From the NCBI RefSeq assembly GCF_900095445.1, contig NZ_FMJL01000004.1, positions 1 through 64,000 on the forward strand: a DNA stretch of 64,000 bases, written 5' to 3'. The position numbers and the translations under genes are program-made. Of the stretch, positions 19,203 to 29,575 are shown piece after piece. Numbering within the stretch: position 1 is the stretch's first letter; the number at the start of each line of letters is the position of its first letter. The notes under the pieces were generated by a model. The model was not told the DNA's origin and searched no databases. It was given only the letters and a program-made list of their open reading frames with translations. The stretch is from Clostridium sp. N3C. Its GTDB lineage: Bacteria; Bacillota; Clostridia; Clostridiales; Clostridiaceae.

Positions 19203-20219
19203 CTAAAATTGAACTGGGAAGAAGATATCTTTTAAGAGCACCGCTACCATTAATAACATTAAAATTGAAATACCTACAAAATTAGCTACGCTCACTACCT
19301 TCTCGTTAATTTTCTTTCTTGTTATTATTTCTAAAAGAAAAATTAAAATCCAACCACCATCTAAAGCAGGGAAAGGAATAATATTAAAAATAGCCAGTTG
19401 TACGCTAATAATAGCTATCAAATATAATAATGGTAATATTCCTAATTCTGCAGCCTTTGTAGACAACCTAAATATAGTAATAGGGCCACCAAAGTCATCC
19501 ATTTTTGCTTTACCTTTAAATATAGTAGCGTAAGCTGAAAAAGTTAACTTTGTGAGGCTTATAGTTTGTTTAAATCCATAGGATATACTTTGACCAATGG
19601 ATGGAGTAACAACCTTAGAAGCTACTCCTATCTTATAGCTTTTACTTTCTTCATCATATACTGGTTTTACTGTCTTAGTAATTAAATTAGAATCTCTTTC
19701 AATAACAATATTTAGTTCTTTATCTCCATTAGTATTTATAATATTTGAAAGATCCTCCCAGGTAGATATTTTTTCACCATTGATTTCTTTAATAGTGTCA
19801 TCAACCATAATTCCTGCTATTTTAGCCGGTGAATCATCTAATACCGTACTTATCTGTGTAGTACTTACTCCTGATTTATATCCAATTATAGCAAGGAACA
19901 AAATAGCTAATAAAATATTCATAATTGGACCTGCAGAAACTATACTTAATCGCCTCAATGGGGACTTGTTAGAAAAGGCTCTAGGATCATCGGTCTTTTC
20001 TTCTTCTCCAAGCATCTTTACATAGCCACCTATTGGTAAAGCCTTAATTAAATATTCTGTTTCCTTTCCTTTAATTCCTATAATTTTAGGCCCCATACCT
20101 AAAGAAAATTCTTCTACCTTTACATCGTTTAATTTAGCTACGATAAAATGCCCAAATTCATGAGCTATAATCAATAAACTAAAAGCTAATAAACCCATTA
20201 GGATATATACAATATTCAC
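19203..20219 (-). CDS. rseP: Site-2 membrane metalloprotease RseP (RasP/YluC)
   Basis: Intramembrane zinc protease that cleaves membrane-anchored regulators and remnant signal peptides. The 338-aa protein has HExxH as HEFGH at about 20-24 inside the first membrane segment, a PDZ domain in the middle (SPAKIAGIMVDDTIKEINGEKI) and the second catalytic motif NIIPFPALDGG near 279-289. The start is a GTG at 20219 behind AGGAGGT; longer in-frame starts lie inside dxr. Anti-sigma substrates cannot be read from the window. Confidence 0.94.
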   Translation of the reverse strand: MNIVYILMGLLAFSLLIIAHEFGHFIVAKLNDVKVEEFSLGMGPKIIGIKGKETEYLIKALPIGGYVKMLGEEEKTDDPRAFSNKSPLRRLSIVSAGPIMNILLAILFLAIIGYKSGVSTTQISTVLDDSPAKIAGIMVDDTIKEINGEKISTWEDLSNIINTNGDKELNIVIERDSNLITKTVKPVYDEESKSYKIGVASKVVTPSIGQSISYGFKQTISLTKLTFSAYATIFKGKAKMDDFGGPITIFRLSTKAAELGILPLLYLIAIISVQLAIFNIIPFPALDGGWILIFLLEIITRKKINEKVVSVANFVGISILMLLMVAVLLKDIFFPVQF

Positions 20220-20230
20220 TTTTATACCTC

Positions 20231-21385
20231 CTATAAGTATTTGGTAGTAATATAATCTGAAACCAGCCTCTGTGTTAATAATATATTTTCTACAGTGCAC
20301 TCTTTTGTATAATCAAACTTATTCATACATTCATTAATTATACTATAAATTTGGCCAAAATTTATTCTATCCTTTAAATATAAATCCACAGCAGATTCAT
20401 TAGAACTATTTAATATAGTTGGCATTAGTCCTCCACATTTTCCTGCCTCAATAGCAAGCTTAAGACAAGGGAAGTTATCATAATCTGGTTTCTCAAAAGT
20501 AAGTTTAGCTATCTTTGTTAAATCTAAAGATTCTACAATCATGTCACCTCTGTTAGGATAATTAAGAGCGTACTGTATAGGAAGTCTCATGTCTGCATTT
20601 CCTAATTGAGCTATTATGCTGCCATCTGTATATTCTATTGCAGAATGAATAATGCTTTCAGGGTGAACTATAGGTTCAATTTTTTCATAAGGCTGATTAA
20701 ATAACCAATGGGCTTCAATTATTTCAAGACCCTTATTCATAAGTGTTGCTGAATCTATAGATATCTTCTTCCCCATACTCCAATTTGGATGTTTTAAAGC
20801 CGCTTCCTTCTTTACATATTGCAAATCTTCGAATTTCTTACCTCTAAATGGACCTCCTGAGGCAGTTAATATTATTTTGTTTATCCTTTCAAGGGAATTA
20901 CCTTGTAAACATTGGAATATGGCGCTATGTTCCGAATCTACAGGAAAAATATTCACATTATGAGTCCTTGCCTTTTCCATTACAATTTGTCCTGCTGCCA
21001 CTAAAGTCTCCTTATTAGCTAAAGCAATATCTTTTCCATTTTCAATAGCTTTTAATGTAGGTTGGATACCTACCATACCTACTAATGCAGTGACAACTAT
21101 ATCAACTTCAGGAATTGCTGCTATCTCTATTAATCCATCCATGCCGAAAAGTACCTGTGTACTTCTTTTGTTATTTTCACAATAATCTTTAAGTTTATTA
21201 TAAGCGTCTTCCTCCATTAAAACTGCGTATTTGGGCTCAAATTCATTAATAATTGAAACCATTTTATCTAAACTTCTATAAGCTGAAATTGCAATTAGCT
21301 TAAATTTATCCTTTTCTTGTCTTATAACGTCTAAAGTTTGAGTACCTATTGAACCGGTTGCTCCTAATAAAGTTATGTTTTTCAA
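20231..21385 (-). CDS. dxr: 1-deoxy-D-xylulose 5-phosphate reductoisomerase
   Basis: NADPH-dependent second step of the methylerythritol phosphate pathway. The 384-aa protein opens with the nucleotide-binding LGATGSIGTQTLDVI, has the metal-binding DSEHSAIFQCL and GASGGPF-type (TASGGPFRGK) motifs, and the NxxxK region at SSNESAVDLYL. The start is a TTG at 21385 behind GAGGTGAT. It has its own promoter (21437-21465) following the cdsA terminator, and heads the dxr-rseP-ispG unit. Confidence 0.96.
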   Translation of the reverse strand: MKNITLLGATGSIGTQTLDVIRQEKDKFKLIAISAYRSLDKMVSIINEFEPKYAVLMEEDAYNKLKDYCENNKRSTQVLFGMDGLIEIAAIPEVDIVVTALVGMVGIQPTLKAIENGKDIALANKETLVAAGQIVMEKARTHNVNIFPVDSEHSAIFQCLQGNSLERINKIILTASGGPFRGKKFEDLQYVKKEAALKHPNWSMGKKISIDSATLMNKGLEIIEAHWLFNQPYEKIEPIVHPESIIHSAIEYTDGSIIAQLGNADMRLPIQYALNYPNRGDMIVESLDLTKIAKLTFEKPDYDNFPCLKLAIEAGKCGGLMPTILNSSNESAVDLYLKDRINFGQIYSIINECMNKFDYTKECTVENILLTQRLVSDYITTKYL

Positions 21386-21436
21386 TATATCACCTCAAAT
21401 ATATGTACTAATAAACTATTTATTGATACATTAATA

Positions 21437-21465
21437 ATAATATATTTTTCTAATTAATTAAGCAA
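21437..21465 (-). promoter_or_regulatory. dxr promoter
   Basis: Minus strand TTGCTT, 17-nt spacer, TATTAT, about 50 bp upstream of the dxr TTG and downstream of the cdsA terminator. Confidence 0.6.
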
Positions 21466-21518
21466 TATAATTATTAAAGATCTAATTAATTCTATACTAT
21501 TACTATTTATATAAATAT

Positions 21519-21563
21519 AAAAAAAGAAAGTAGTATAGGGAATAAAACTATTATACTACTTTC
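21519..21563 (-). terminator. strong terminator after cdsA
   Basis: Twelve-base perfect stem (minus GAAAGTAGTATA with TATACTACTTTC, 14-nt loop) followed by seven T residues. It ends the uppS-cdsA transcript. Confidence 0.9.
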
Positions 21564-21575
21564 CTTTTCCAAACA

Positions 21576-22373
21576 TCAAATATTAACTATTATGGTTAAA
21601 TAATAATATATCACAACAGATGAAAAGATTATACTATCAAATCTATCTAAAATACCACCATGACCTGGTATTAAATGACTATAATCCTTAATACCTACAT
21701 ACCTTTTAATTGAAGAGGCTACTAAATCACCAAATTGAGATACAACTCCACAAAGTAAACCAATTATTGCATAATGTGCTAGACCCATTATATGAAATTT
21801 GCCTTCCATAAAAATCCCAAATAATAAAGTTATTATAGCTGCACCTAAAGCTCCACCTATAGAACCTTCAATAGTTTTTTTTGGACTAACTTTCGGACAA
21901 AGTTTTCGTTTGCCAAAAGCCCTTCCACAATAATAGGCCACAACATCACAGCCCCATGAAGTAATAAAGACTAACCAAACTAGTACATTGCCTCCAACTT
22001 TAAAATTTATCAAGGGTATAAAACTAAAGAAAATGCAAACATATAAAACCGCAAGTAAACTTAATGCGGAGTCAACAAAGGTAAACTTAATATTAATTAC
22101 AGGTATACATAATAAAACTAATGTTAAGATTACAAGAAAACTACCGATATGTTCTCCATTTCGGTTAAACAATAATAAAACATAATAAATTACTGTCGCA
22201 ACGTAACTTATAAGGAATAATGGTTTAAAACCTTTTGCTTTTATAGCATTAAAATACTCATGGATACCAATTAAAGAAATAAGCATAATAAAAACAGCTA
22301 AGTAATTACCACCTAAAAAGATAAATATGAAAAAAGGTGAAATTAAAAGCGCACCTATATATCTATTATTCAC
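21576..22373 (-). CDS. cdsA: Phosphatidate cytidylyltransferase
   Basis: Makes CDP-diacylglycerol from phosphatidic acid and CTP at the membrane, supplying PgsA. The 265-aa protein has about eight hydrophobic segments and the C-terminal CdsA signature GLCGVVSQFGDLVASSIKR followed by DYSHLIPGHGGILDRFDS. It lies 13 bp after uppS. Two products of this pathway, cdsA and pgsA, are both in the window but not adjacent. Confidence 0.95.
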   Translation of the reverse strand: MNNRYIGALLISPFFIFIFLGGNYLAVFIMLISLIGIHEYFNAIKAKGFKPLFLISYVATVIYYVLLLFNRNGEHIGSFLVILTLVLLCIPVINIKFTFVDSALSLLAVLYVCIFFSFIPLINFKVGGNVLVWLVFITSWGCDVVAYYCGRAFGKRKLCPKVSPKKTIEGSIGGALGAAIITLLFGIFMEGKFHIMGLAHYAIIGLLCGVVSQFGDLVASSIKRYVGIKDYSHLIPGHGGILDRFDSIIFSSVVIYYYLTIIVNI

Positions 22374-22386
22374 CGCATATCCCCCC

Positions 22387-23136
22387 TTACTTAACGCCGC
22401 CGAATCGTCTATCTCTGTTTTGATAATCTTTTATAGCCTGGTGTAAATCCTCCTCAGTGAAATCTGGCCAATAAATACTTGAATACCAAAATTCAGAATA
22501 AGCACTCTGCCATAATAGGAAATTACTTATTCTTTTTTCACCACTTGGTCTTATGACTAAATCAGGATCAGGAATACCTGTTGTATATAGATAATTACTG
22601 AAAGATTCCTCACTAATATCATTTATATCAATTTTACCTTCTTTATATTGACCTATCATATTTTTTACGGCATGAATTATTTCATCACGTCCACCGTAAT
22701 TTAGTGCAAGACTAAGTACAACACCGGTATTGTTTTTTGTCTTTTCGTAGGCTTTTATTAACTCTTCTTGACAGGCTTCCGGTAATTTAGAAATATCACC
22801 AATATGATTCACTACTACGTTATTTTTATGTAACTCTTCTACTTCCTGTTTTAAATATTCTAACAGTAATTTCATCAATGCATTAACTTCATCTTTTGGT
22901 CTTTTCCAATTTTCTGTAGAAAAAGCATACAAAGTCAAATATTTAACACCAATCCTATTACATTCTTTAACAATTCGACGGATAGTTTCTACACCGGCTC
23001 TGTGTCCCATAGTTCTAGGGAGATTTCTAGCCTTCGCCCATCTTCCATTTCCATCCATAATTATTGCAATGTGTTTTGGTATATTGTCATTTAGAAGATT
23101 ATCCTTCTCTTTTTTATTTTTACGAAATAAAAACAT
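22387..23136 (-). CDS. uppS: Isoprenyl transferase (undecaprenyl diphosphate synthase)
   Basis: cis-Prenyltransferase producing the C55 carrier lipid for peptidoglycan and teichoic acids. The ~249-aa protein shows IAIIMDGNGRWAK (catalytic Asp), GHRAGVETIRRIVKEC, TLYAFSTENWKRP and the C-terminal LVIRPSGEKRISNFLLWQSAYSE region with RDRRFGG at the end. The ATG at 23136 is preferred to an upstream GTG that overlaps GAGGAT. Uses the precursors provided by dxr and ispG nearby. Confidence 0.95.
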   Translation of the reverse strand: MFLFRKNKKEKDNLLNDNIPKHIAIIMDGNGRWAKARNLPRTMGHRAGVETIRRIVKECNRIGVKYLTLYAFSTENWKRPKDEVNALMKLLLEYLKQEVEELHKNNVVVNHIGDISKLPEACQEELIKAYEKTKNNTGVVLSLALNYGGRDEIIHAVKNMIGQYKEGKIDINDISEESFSNYLYTTGIPDPDLVIRPSGEKRISNFLLWQSAYSEFWYSSIYWPDFTEEDLHQAIKDYQNRDRRFGGVK

Positions 23137-23169
23137 ACACAGCACATCCTCACAACACTAATGATATTA

Positions 23170-23196
23170 GAAATAAAACCTGCAAAGTGCAGGTTT
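23170..23196 (-). terminator. terminator after frr
   Basis: Nine-base perfect stem AAACCTGCA-CTT-TGCAGGTTT followed by TATTTCT on the minus strand; the stem begins at the frr stop codon. Confidence 0.8.
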
Positions 23197-23752
23197 ATAT
23201 TGTCATTATTTCTTTTTCCTTTACCTCAATAATTTTATCTACTTCTTTTATGAAATTGTCTGTTATTTTTTGAATATCATCTTCAGCTTTCTTTATCTCA
23301 TCTTCTGAAAATTCGCCATCTTTCTTTAAAGCTTTTACCTTATCATTAGCATCTCTTCTGATAGCTCTGATTGCAATTTTAGCATCTTCTCCTGTCTTCT
23401 TCACTTGCTTTACTAAATTTCTTCTTGTTTCTTCAGTTAATTCAGGTATTAATATTCTAATAACAGAGCCATCATTAGTTGGATTAAGTCCTAAATCAGA
23501 CTTTAATATTGCTTTTTCGATAGCTTTTAAAGAACTTTTTTCCCAAGGTTGTATAAGAAGCATTCTAGGTTCAGGAGCTGAAATATTACCAACTTGATTA
23601 ATAGGTACCATACTGCCGTAGTATTCAACTTCAATTTTATCTAGCATGGTTGGATTAGCTCTACCAGCTTTCATAGTAGCTAAATCAGATTTTAGAACTT
23701 GAATAGTTTTTGACATCTTTTCTTCAGCTTTACTTATTATTTCCTTTATCAT
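23195..23752 (-). CDS. frr: Ribosome recycling factor
   Basis: Splits post-termination ribosomes together with EF-G. The 185-aa protein has the normal family length and signatures: LATMKAGRANPTMLDKIEVEYYGSMVPINQVGNI and, near the C-terminus, ELTEETRRNLVKQVKKTGEDAKIAIRAIRRDAN. It follows pyrH by 11 bp, as in nearly all Firmicutes. Confidence 0.97.
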   Translation of the reverse strand: MIKEIISKAEEKMSKTIQVLKSDLATMKAGRANPTMLDKIEVEYYGSMVPINQVGNISAPEPRMLLIQPWEKSSLKAIEKAILKSDLGLNPTNDGSVIRILIPELTEETRRNLVKQVKKTGEDAKIAIRAIRRDANDKVKALKKDGEFSEDEIKKAEDDIQKITDNFIKEVDKIIEVKEKEIMTI

Positions 23753-23763
23753 AATAACCTCCT

Positions 23764-24495
<732 letters not shown>

Positions 24496-24506
24496 TTAAA
24501 TACTTG

Positions 24507-24538
24507 AAAAAAAGGAACACTGCAGTGTCCCTTTTTTT
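24507..24538 (-). terminator. strong terminator after tsf
   Basis: Minus strand A7-GGGACAC-TGCA-GTGTTCC-T7 (one G-T pair), overlapping the tsf stop codon. It should end most rpsB-tsf transcripts before pyrH. Confidence 0.9.
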
Positions 24539-25460
24539 ACTTAACCTGCTGCATTTGTTTTTGTACTTCTTCAGCAAAGTTTTCTTCCTTTTTCTCTATA
24601 CCTTCTCCTCTTTCAAATCTAACGAATCTAGTTACAGTTATTGGTGCGCCAACTTCCTTTGATTTTTCTTCAATATACTTAGTAATTGTGTAGTCAGGAT
24701 TCTTTACCCAAACTTGTTCTAACAAGCAAACTTCTTTAAAGTACTTCTTAACTCTTCCTTCTACCATCTTTTCTACTATATTTGCCGGCTTACCTTCATT
24801 AGCTGCCTGTACTCTATAAATTTCTTTTTCTTTTTCTAAAGTTTCAGCATCAACGCTATCCTTATCTAAGAATAATGGGTTAGCAGCGGCTATTTGCATA
24901 GCTACATCTTTTGCTACTGTCTTAACAACATCGTTTTGAACTTTGCAAGCAACTTCAACTAACACACCGATTCTTCCGCCACCATGAATATAGCTCTGAA
25001 TTAAGCCTTCTTCGATAGAAAACTTTTCAAATCTTCTAACATTCATATTTTCTCCAATTTTTGCTATAAGTACAGTTGTTGTGTCTTTAATTGTAGTGCT
25101 TTCATCAGCTATGTATTTTTCATTTACAAATTCATCTATAGTATTTGCATTTGTGCTAGCAGCTTGCTTTGCTAAGTTTTTAGCAAAATTGATAAATTCT
25201 TCGTTAGCAGCTACGAAATCTGTTTCACAGTTAAGTTCTACAATACCTGCAGATTTCAAATCTTCTGATACAAATGTTTCTACTAAACCTTCAGCTGCAA
25301 TTCTTCCAGCCTTTTTAGCAGCTGCGGCTAATCCCTTTTCTCTTAAAACTTCTATAGCTTTTTCCAAATCGCCATTAGTTTCAGTTAATGCCTTTTTGCA
25401 GTCCATCATTCCTGCTCCGGTTCTCTCTCTCAATTCCTTAACAATTTGCGCAGTTATCAT
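24537..25460 (-). CDS. tsf: Elongation factor Ts
   Basis: Guanine-nucleotide exchange factor for EF-Tu. The 307-aa protein starts [26 protein letters not shown] (UBA-like N-terminal domain), has the EF-Tu-contacting [15 protein letters not shown] and a standard core and dimerization region ([29 protein letters not shown] area). Preceded by AGGGAGG. A 16-codon ORF in the rpsB-tsf gap ends on the tsf ATG (see findings). Confidence 0.97.
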   Translation of the reverse strand: MITAQIVKELRERTGAGMMDCKKALTETNGDLEKAIEVLREKGLAAAAKKAGRIAAEGLVETFVSEDLKSAGIVELNCETDFVAANEEFINFAKNLAKQAASTNANTIDEFVNEKYIADESTTIKDTTTVLIAKIGENMNVRRFEKFSIEEGLIQSYIHGGGRIGVLVEVACKVQNDVVKTVAKDVAMQIAAANPLFLDKDSVDAETLEKEKEIYRVQAANEGKPANIVEKMVEGRVKKYFKEVCLLEQVWVKNPDYTITKYIEEKSKEVGAPITVTRFVRFERGEGIEKKEENFAEEVQKQMQQVK

Positions 25461-25530
25461 GTAATATTCCTCCCTATTAACGTTAATTTAAAAGGTAAAT
25501 GAAGCATAGCTCCACCTACCTCTAGCAAGA

Positions 25531-26232
25531 TTACTCAGCTAATTGTTCTCCTTGACGACCTTCTATTACAGCATCAGCTATTTTTGATGTGATAAGTTTA
25601 ACTGCTCTAATAGCATCATCATTACCTGGTATTACATAGTCTACTTCTTCTGGATCACAATTAGTATCCACAATTGCAACTACTGGTATACCTAAAATTT
25701 TAGCTTCAGAAACAGCATTTCTTTCTTTTCTAGGATCTACAACAAATATTGCACCTATGTTGTTATCTGCCATGTTTCTAATTCCGCCTAAATTCTTTTC
25801 TAATTCTTTTTCTTCATGCTTTAACTTAATTACTTCTTTCTTTGGTAGAAGTTCGAAAGTTCCATCTTCTTCCATCTTCTTTAATTCTTCAAGCTTCTTA
25901 ATTCTTGTCTTAATAGTTCTGAAGTTAGTTAGCATTCCACCTAACCATCTATTCTTTACATAATGCATTCCACATCTGATTGCTTCTTCTTCTATAGCTT
26001 CCTGAGCCTGCTTTTTAGTTCCTACAAAAAGGATATCCTTTCCTTCTGCGGAAATAGACTTAACAAATTCATAAGCCTCTTCAATCTTCTTTACAGTTTT
26101 CTGTAAATCAATGATATAAATACCATTTCTTTCTGTAAATATGTATGGAGCCATTTTAGGGTTCCATCTTCTTGTTTGATGTCCGAAATGAACACCTGCT
26201 TCTAATAATTGTTTCATTGAAATAACTGACAT
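25531..26232 (-). CDS. rpsB: 30S ribosomal protein S2
   Basis: Late-binding small-subunit protein. The 233-aa protein starts [32 protein letters not shown] and contains [17 protein letters not shown] and [15 protein letters not shown], all family hallmarks. It has a strong AAGGAGGT site, its own promoter (26335-26363) and a 5' leader with a long two-part hairpin, suggesting S2 autoregulation. Confidence 0.97.
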   Translation of the reverse strand: MSVISMKQLLEAGVHFGHQTRRWNPKMAPYIFTERNGIYIIDLQKTVKKIEEAYEFVKSISAEGKDILFVGTKKQAQEAIEEEAIRCGMHYVKNRWLGGMLTNFRTIKTRIKKLEELKKMEEDGTFELLPKKEVIKLKHEEKELEKNLGGIRNMADNNIGAIFVVDPRKERNAVSEAKILGIPVVAIVDTNCDPEEVDYVIPGNDDAIRAVKLITSKIADAVIEGRQGEQLAE

Positions 26233-26329
26233 GTTTTTACCTCCTTGGTTTTTCCTCCATCATCTTCATTCTCACAAAAGACTTTTCAGCACCATTTTGT
26301 GAATTGGATGATGTGTGTATTTTCTCACT
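26233..26329 (-). promoter_or_regulatory. rpsB 5' leader with two stacked helices, candidate S2 autoregulatory RNA
   Basis: In the leader, plus positions 26258-26264 pair with 26307-26313 (CATCATC/GATGATG) and inside them 26272-26279 pair with 26295-26302 (TCACAAAA/TTTTGTGA). The two helices stack into one long hairpin ending about 25 nt before the start codon. S2 represses its own mRNA in other bacteria; this leader is the natural target here, but no family match was tested. Confidence 0.45.
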
Positions 26330-26334
26330 CCAGT

Positions 26335-26363
26335 AGTATATCATAAGGAATGATTATCTTCAA
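26335..26363 (-). promoter_or_regulatory. rpsB-tsf promoter
   Basis: Minus strand TTGAAG, 17-nt spacer, TATACT, about 100 bp upstream of rpsB. Confidence 0.8.
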
Positions 26364-26383
26364 TAACTTTTTTAATGTTGTTC

Positions 26384-27160
26384 TTATTTTATTTTAGCTA
26401 ATTCTTCAACTAGTTTTTCATTCAATATTTTTATATGAGTTCCTTTCATACCAAGAGATCTTGACTCAATAACCCCAGCACTTTCAAACTTTCTAAGAGC
26501 ATTTACAATTACTGAACGGGTTATGCCTACCTTATCTGCAATTTTAGAAGCTACTAATAATCCTTCATTACCATCTAGCTCATTGAATATATGTTCAACA
26601 GCTTCTAATTCAGAATAAGAAAGAGTTCCAATCGCTAGCTGTACTATTGCCTTTTTTCTAGCCTCTTCTTCAATTTCATCGGTTTTAGCTCTTAGAATCT
26701 CTAGGCCTACAATGGTTGCACTATATTCTGCTAAGACTAAATCGTTATCTGTGAATTCTTCTCCAAATCTAGCTAATAATAAAGTACCAAGTCTTTCTCT
26801 ATTTCCCACTATAGGTACTATGGTAGATACCTTATTATCTAAATTACATTCCCCTTCTTCCATAAAGGCACAAATACCTTCATTATATAAATTTGATAAG
26901 GTTTCATTAATATTTAACAACTTTTTGTTATAACTCTCCGGAAATCTCATTTCACTAATAATTGTTTTCTTTACGATATCACATTCAAAGTCACCTGCAA
27001 AATTGTAACCGAGAATCTTACCTTTCCTACTAATTACGTAAACATTGCAAGATAAGACCTCACTTAGCAATTTACATATATCATCGAATACTACTGGTTC
27101 AGCACCAGATTTCTGTAATATTTTATTTAGTTTTCTTGTTTTATCTAATAGCGAAGACAT
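26384..27160 (-). CDS. codY: GTP-sensing transcriptional pleiotropic repressor CodY
   Basis: Global nutritional regulator that senses GTP and branched-chain amino acids and represses stationary-phase, metabolic and often toxin genes. The 258-aa protein has the full two-domain form: an N-terminal GAF domain (start [28 protein letters not shown]) and a C-terminal winged helix ([30 protein letters not shown]) at about 200-235. Located between topA and rpsB as in other Firmicutes; the hslVU and flagellar genes found here in Bacillus are absent. Own promoter at 27256-27284. Confidence 0.96.
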   Translation of the reverse strand: MSSLLDKTRKLNKILQKSGAEPVVFDDICKLLSEVLSCNVYVISRKGKILGYNFAGDFECDIVKKTIISEMRFPESYNKKLLNINETLSNLYNEGICAFMEEGECNLDNKVSTIVPIVGNRERLGTLLLARFGEEFTDNDLVLAEYSATIVGLEILRAKTDEIEEEARKKAIVQLAIGTLSYSELEAVEHIFNELDGNEGLLVASKIADKVGITRSVIVNALRKFESAGVIESRSLGMKGTHIKILNEKLVEELAKIK

Positions 27161-27255
27161 TATTTTACCTCCTAGTTCATCGCAACTTTTATCTATTATT
27201 GTTTTAATTGTTGCAAAATTTTAAAGTTTCAGAATTGTTTTTGATTGCCGCATTT

Positions 27256-27284
27256 ATAATATCACACCCTTTAAAGTTTTTCAA
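27256..27284 (-). promoter_or_regulatory. codY promoter
   Basis: Minus strand TTGAAA, 17-nt spacer, TATTAT. The predicted 5' UTR is about 90 nt. The rest of the 272-bp topA-codY gap holds the topA terminator and no other gene I can support. Confidence 0.8.
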
Positions 27285-27340
27285 CTTTATTTCTTACAGA
27301 ATAACTAGTTAATAGCAATTTAAAAGGCTTTTTTTATCAA

Positions 27341-27393
27341 AAAATAAAAATAGGGATTAGATTCAATAGTTATCTCCGCCTAAATCCCTATTT
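27341..27393 (-). terminator. terminator after topA
   Basis: Eleven-base stem AAATAGGGATT with AATCCCTATTT across a ~24-nt loop, followed by TTATTTT on the minus strand. Confidence 0.75.
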
Positions 27394-27432
27394 TAAAAAA
27401 ATTTTTTAATCAATATAAAATTTATAATTTAA

Positions 27433-29523
27433 CTATTTACTGTTTTGCTTCTCTATTGCTTGGTGTTTACAATCCGCATTAGAGCATTCATAATAATTTC
27501 CTTTAGCTTTACTATATCTTAATACCATCATACTATTGCACTTTTCACATCGCCTATTTGTAGGTTCATACCAACTTACAAAATTACATTCAGGATAATT
27601 TTCACAACCGTAAAACTTTCTGCCCTTCTTACTTCTTTTAACTACTATTTTACCTTTACAATTAGGGCAAGCCACATCTAATTCTTCAACTATAGCTTTA
27701 GTATTCTTACATTCAGGATAACCAGGACAAGCTAAAAATTCTCCAAAACGTCCCTGCTTTATAACCATCATTCTACCACATTTATCACAGGGAACATCAC
27801 TTATCTTATCCTCAATTGTGATTTTATTAATTTCTTTTTCTGCTATGTCTATAGATTCTTTTAAAGGTTTAAAAAAAAGGTCAACGGTGTTTTGCCATTT
27901 TTCTTTACCTTCTTCTATATAATCTAATCTATTCTCTAGTTCTGCAGTGAAATCTACATCTACTATTTCTTTAAAATATTCACACATTATTTTATTGACT
28001 ATTACTCCTAATTCCGTTGGCAGAAGATTTCGCTTTTCTCTTTGAACATATTTTCTTTCTAATAGGGTAGTGATGATAGGGGCGTATGTACTTGGTCGTC
28101 CAATACCATATTCTTCTAAGACTTTTACTAAGGAAGCTTCAGTAAATCTTGCTGGTGGTTGAGTAAAATGTTGCTTATCTATTATTTTTTTTCTTTCTAA
28201 AATCTCGTTATTTTCTAACTCTGGTATACTTATACCTTCCGCTTCTTCTTCGTTTGTATACTCGTAAATTTTCATAAATCCATCAAATTGAACTTTAGAA
28301 CCACTAGCCTTAAATAAATAATCGCCATTTGCTATATCTACAGAAATAACATCCATTATACAAGAAGCCATTTGACTAGCTATAAATCTATTCCAAATCA
28401 AAGTATATAACTTTAGCATATCTGGTGTTAAGCTATCTTTTAAAGCATCTGGGGTTAACTCCACATAAGTTGGTCTTATAGCTTCATGAGCATCCTGGGA
28501 ATTTTTCTTTCCCTTGTAAATTCTCTTTTCCTTTGGCACATAAGAGCTACCGAAATTAGTGCTTATAAAGTTTAAGGCACTACTTTGAGCTTCTTCAGAT
28601 ATTCTCACCGAATCTGTACGCATATAAGTTATCAAACCTATAGATCCTTTATCTTTTACTTCAACACCTTCGTATAAATGTTGAGCTAAAGACATGGTTT
28701 TTTTGGTGGAAAAATTAAGCTTTCTGTTAGCATCCTGCTGTAAAGTACTAGTAGTAAAAGGCGGTAGTGGATTTTTTATCTTACTCCCTTTCTTTACTTG
28801 CTTTACTACAAAGTCGTTATTACTAAGTTCATCTATGATTTTCTTACATTGCTCTTCATTTTCAATTTCTATCTTTTTACCCTTATGTGTTGTAAGTTTT
28901 ACTTGAAAAGTACTTTTTTCTTTAGCCTTTTTTAAATCTACAGCAATTGTCCAATACTCCTTAGGAACAAAATTTAAAATTTCCTCTTCTCTATCGCAAA
29001 TTATTTTTAATGCTACAGATTGAACTCTACCAGCACTTAGTCCCCATTTAACCTTTCGCCATAATATAGGGCTTATTTGATAACCAACTAATCTATCTAA
29101 TATTCTTCGCGCTTGTTGTGCGTCCACTAAATTTTCATTGATAGCTCTAGGATTTTTTATTGCATTTTTTACTGCAGTTTTAGTAATTTCATTAAATTCT
29201 ATTCTGCATGTTGAAGTTGTATCTAGATTTAATGCCTTAGCTAAATGCCAAGATATAGCTTCTCCTTCCCTATCAGGGTCCGTTGCAAGGAATACTTTAT
29301 CACTTTTCTTTGCCATTTTTCTTAATTTATCTAAAAGATCACCTTTACCTCTAATTGTTATATATTTAGGATTGTAGTTATTTTCTAAATCAACGCCTAA
29401 TTGGCTTTTAGGAAGATCTCTAACGTGTCCCATGGAAGCCTCTACAACATAAGTAGAACCTAAGTATTTCTTAATAGTTTTCGCTTTTGCCGGTGATTCT
29501 ACAATTACAAGTTTTTGTCCCAT
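27433..29523 (-). CDS. topA: DNA topoisomerase I
   Basis: Type IA topoisomerase that relaxes negative supercoils. The 696-aa protein has the TOPRIM domain (LVIVESPAKAKTIKKYLG; DPDREGEA near 82-89), the catalytic tyrosine at Tyr300 in LITYMRTDSVRIS, and a C-terminal tail with three zinc-finger modules (CDKCGRM, CPNCKGK, CEKCNSM). Normal length. Its ribosome site GAAGGG lies in a hairpin (29526-29554). dprA is immediately upstream, an arrangement shared with Bacillus. Confidence 0.97.
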   Translation of the reverse strand: MGQKLVIVESPAKAKTIKKYLGSTYVVEASMGHVRDLPKSQLGVDLENNYNPKYITIRGKGDLLDKLRKMAKKSDKVFLATDPDREGEAISWHLAKALNLDTTSTCRIEFNEITKTAVKNAIKNPRAINENLVDAQQARRILDRLVGYQISPILWRKVKWGLSAGRVQSVALKIICDREEEILNFVPKEYWTIAVDLKKAKEKSTFQVKLTTHKGKKIEIENEEQCKKIIDELSNNDFVVKQVKKGSKIKNPLPPFTTSTLQQDANRKLNFSTKKTMSLAQHLYEGVEVKDKGSIGLITYMRTDSVRISEEAQSSALNFISTNFGSSYVPKEKRIYKGKKNSQDAHEAIRPTYVELTPDALKDSLTPDMLKLYTLIWNRFIASQMASCIMDVISVDIANGDYLFKASGSKVQFDGFMKIYEYTNEEEAEGISIPELENNEILERKKIIDKQHFTQPPARFTEASLVKVLEEYGIGRPSTYAPIITTLLERKYVQREKRNLLPTELGVIVNKIMCEYFKEIVDVDFTAELENRLDYIEEGKEKWQNTVDLFFKPLKESIDIAEKEINKITIEDKISDVPCDKCGRMMVIKQGRFGEFLACPGYPECKNTKAIVEELDVACPNCKGKIVVKRSKKGRKFYGCENYPECNFVSWYEPTNRRCEKCNSMMVLRYSKAKGNYYECSNADCKHQAIEKQNSK

Positions 29524-29575
29524 ATAAGCCCTTCAGCAAATAAGCCGAAGACTTCACCCCCTTAACAATAAAATT

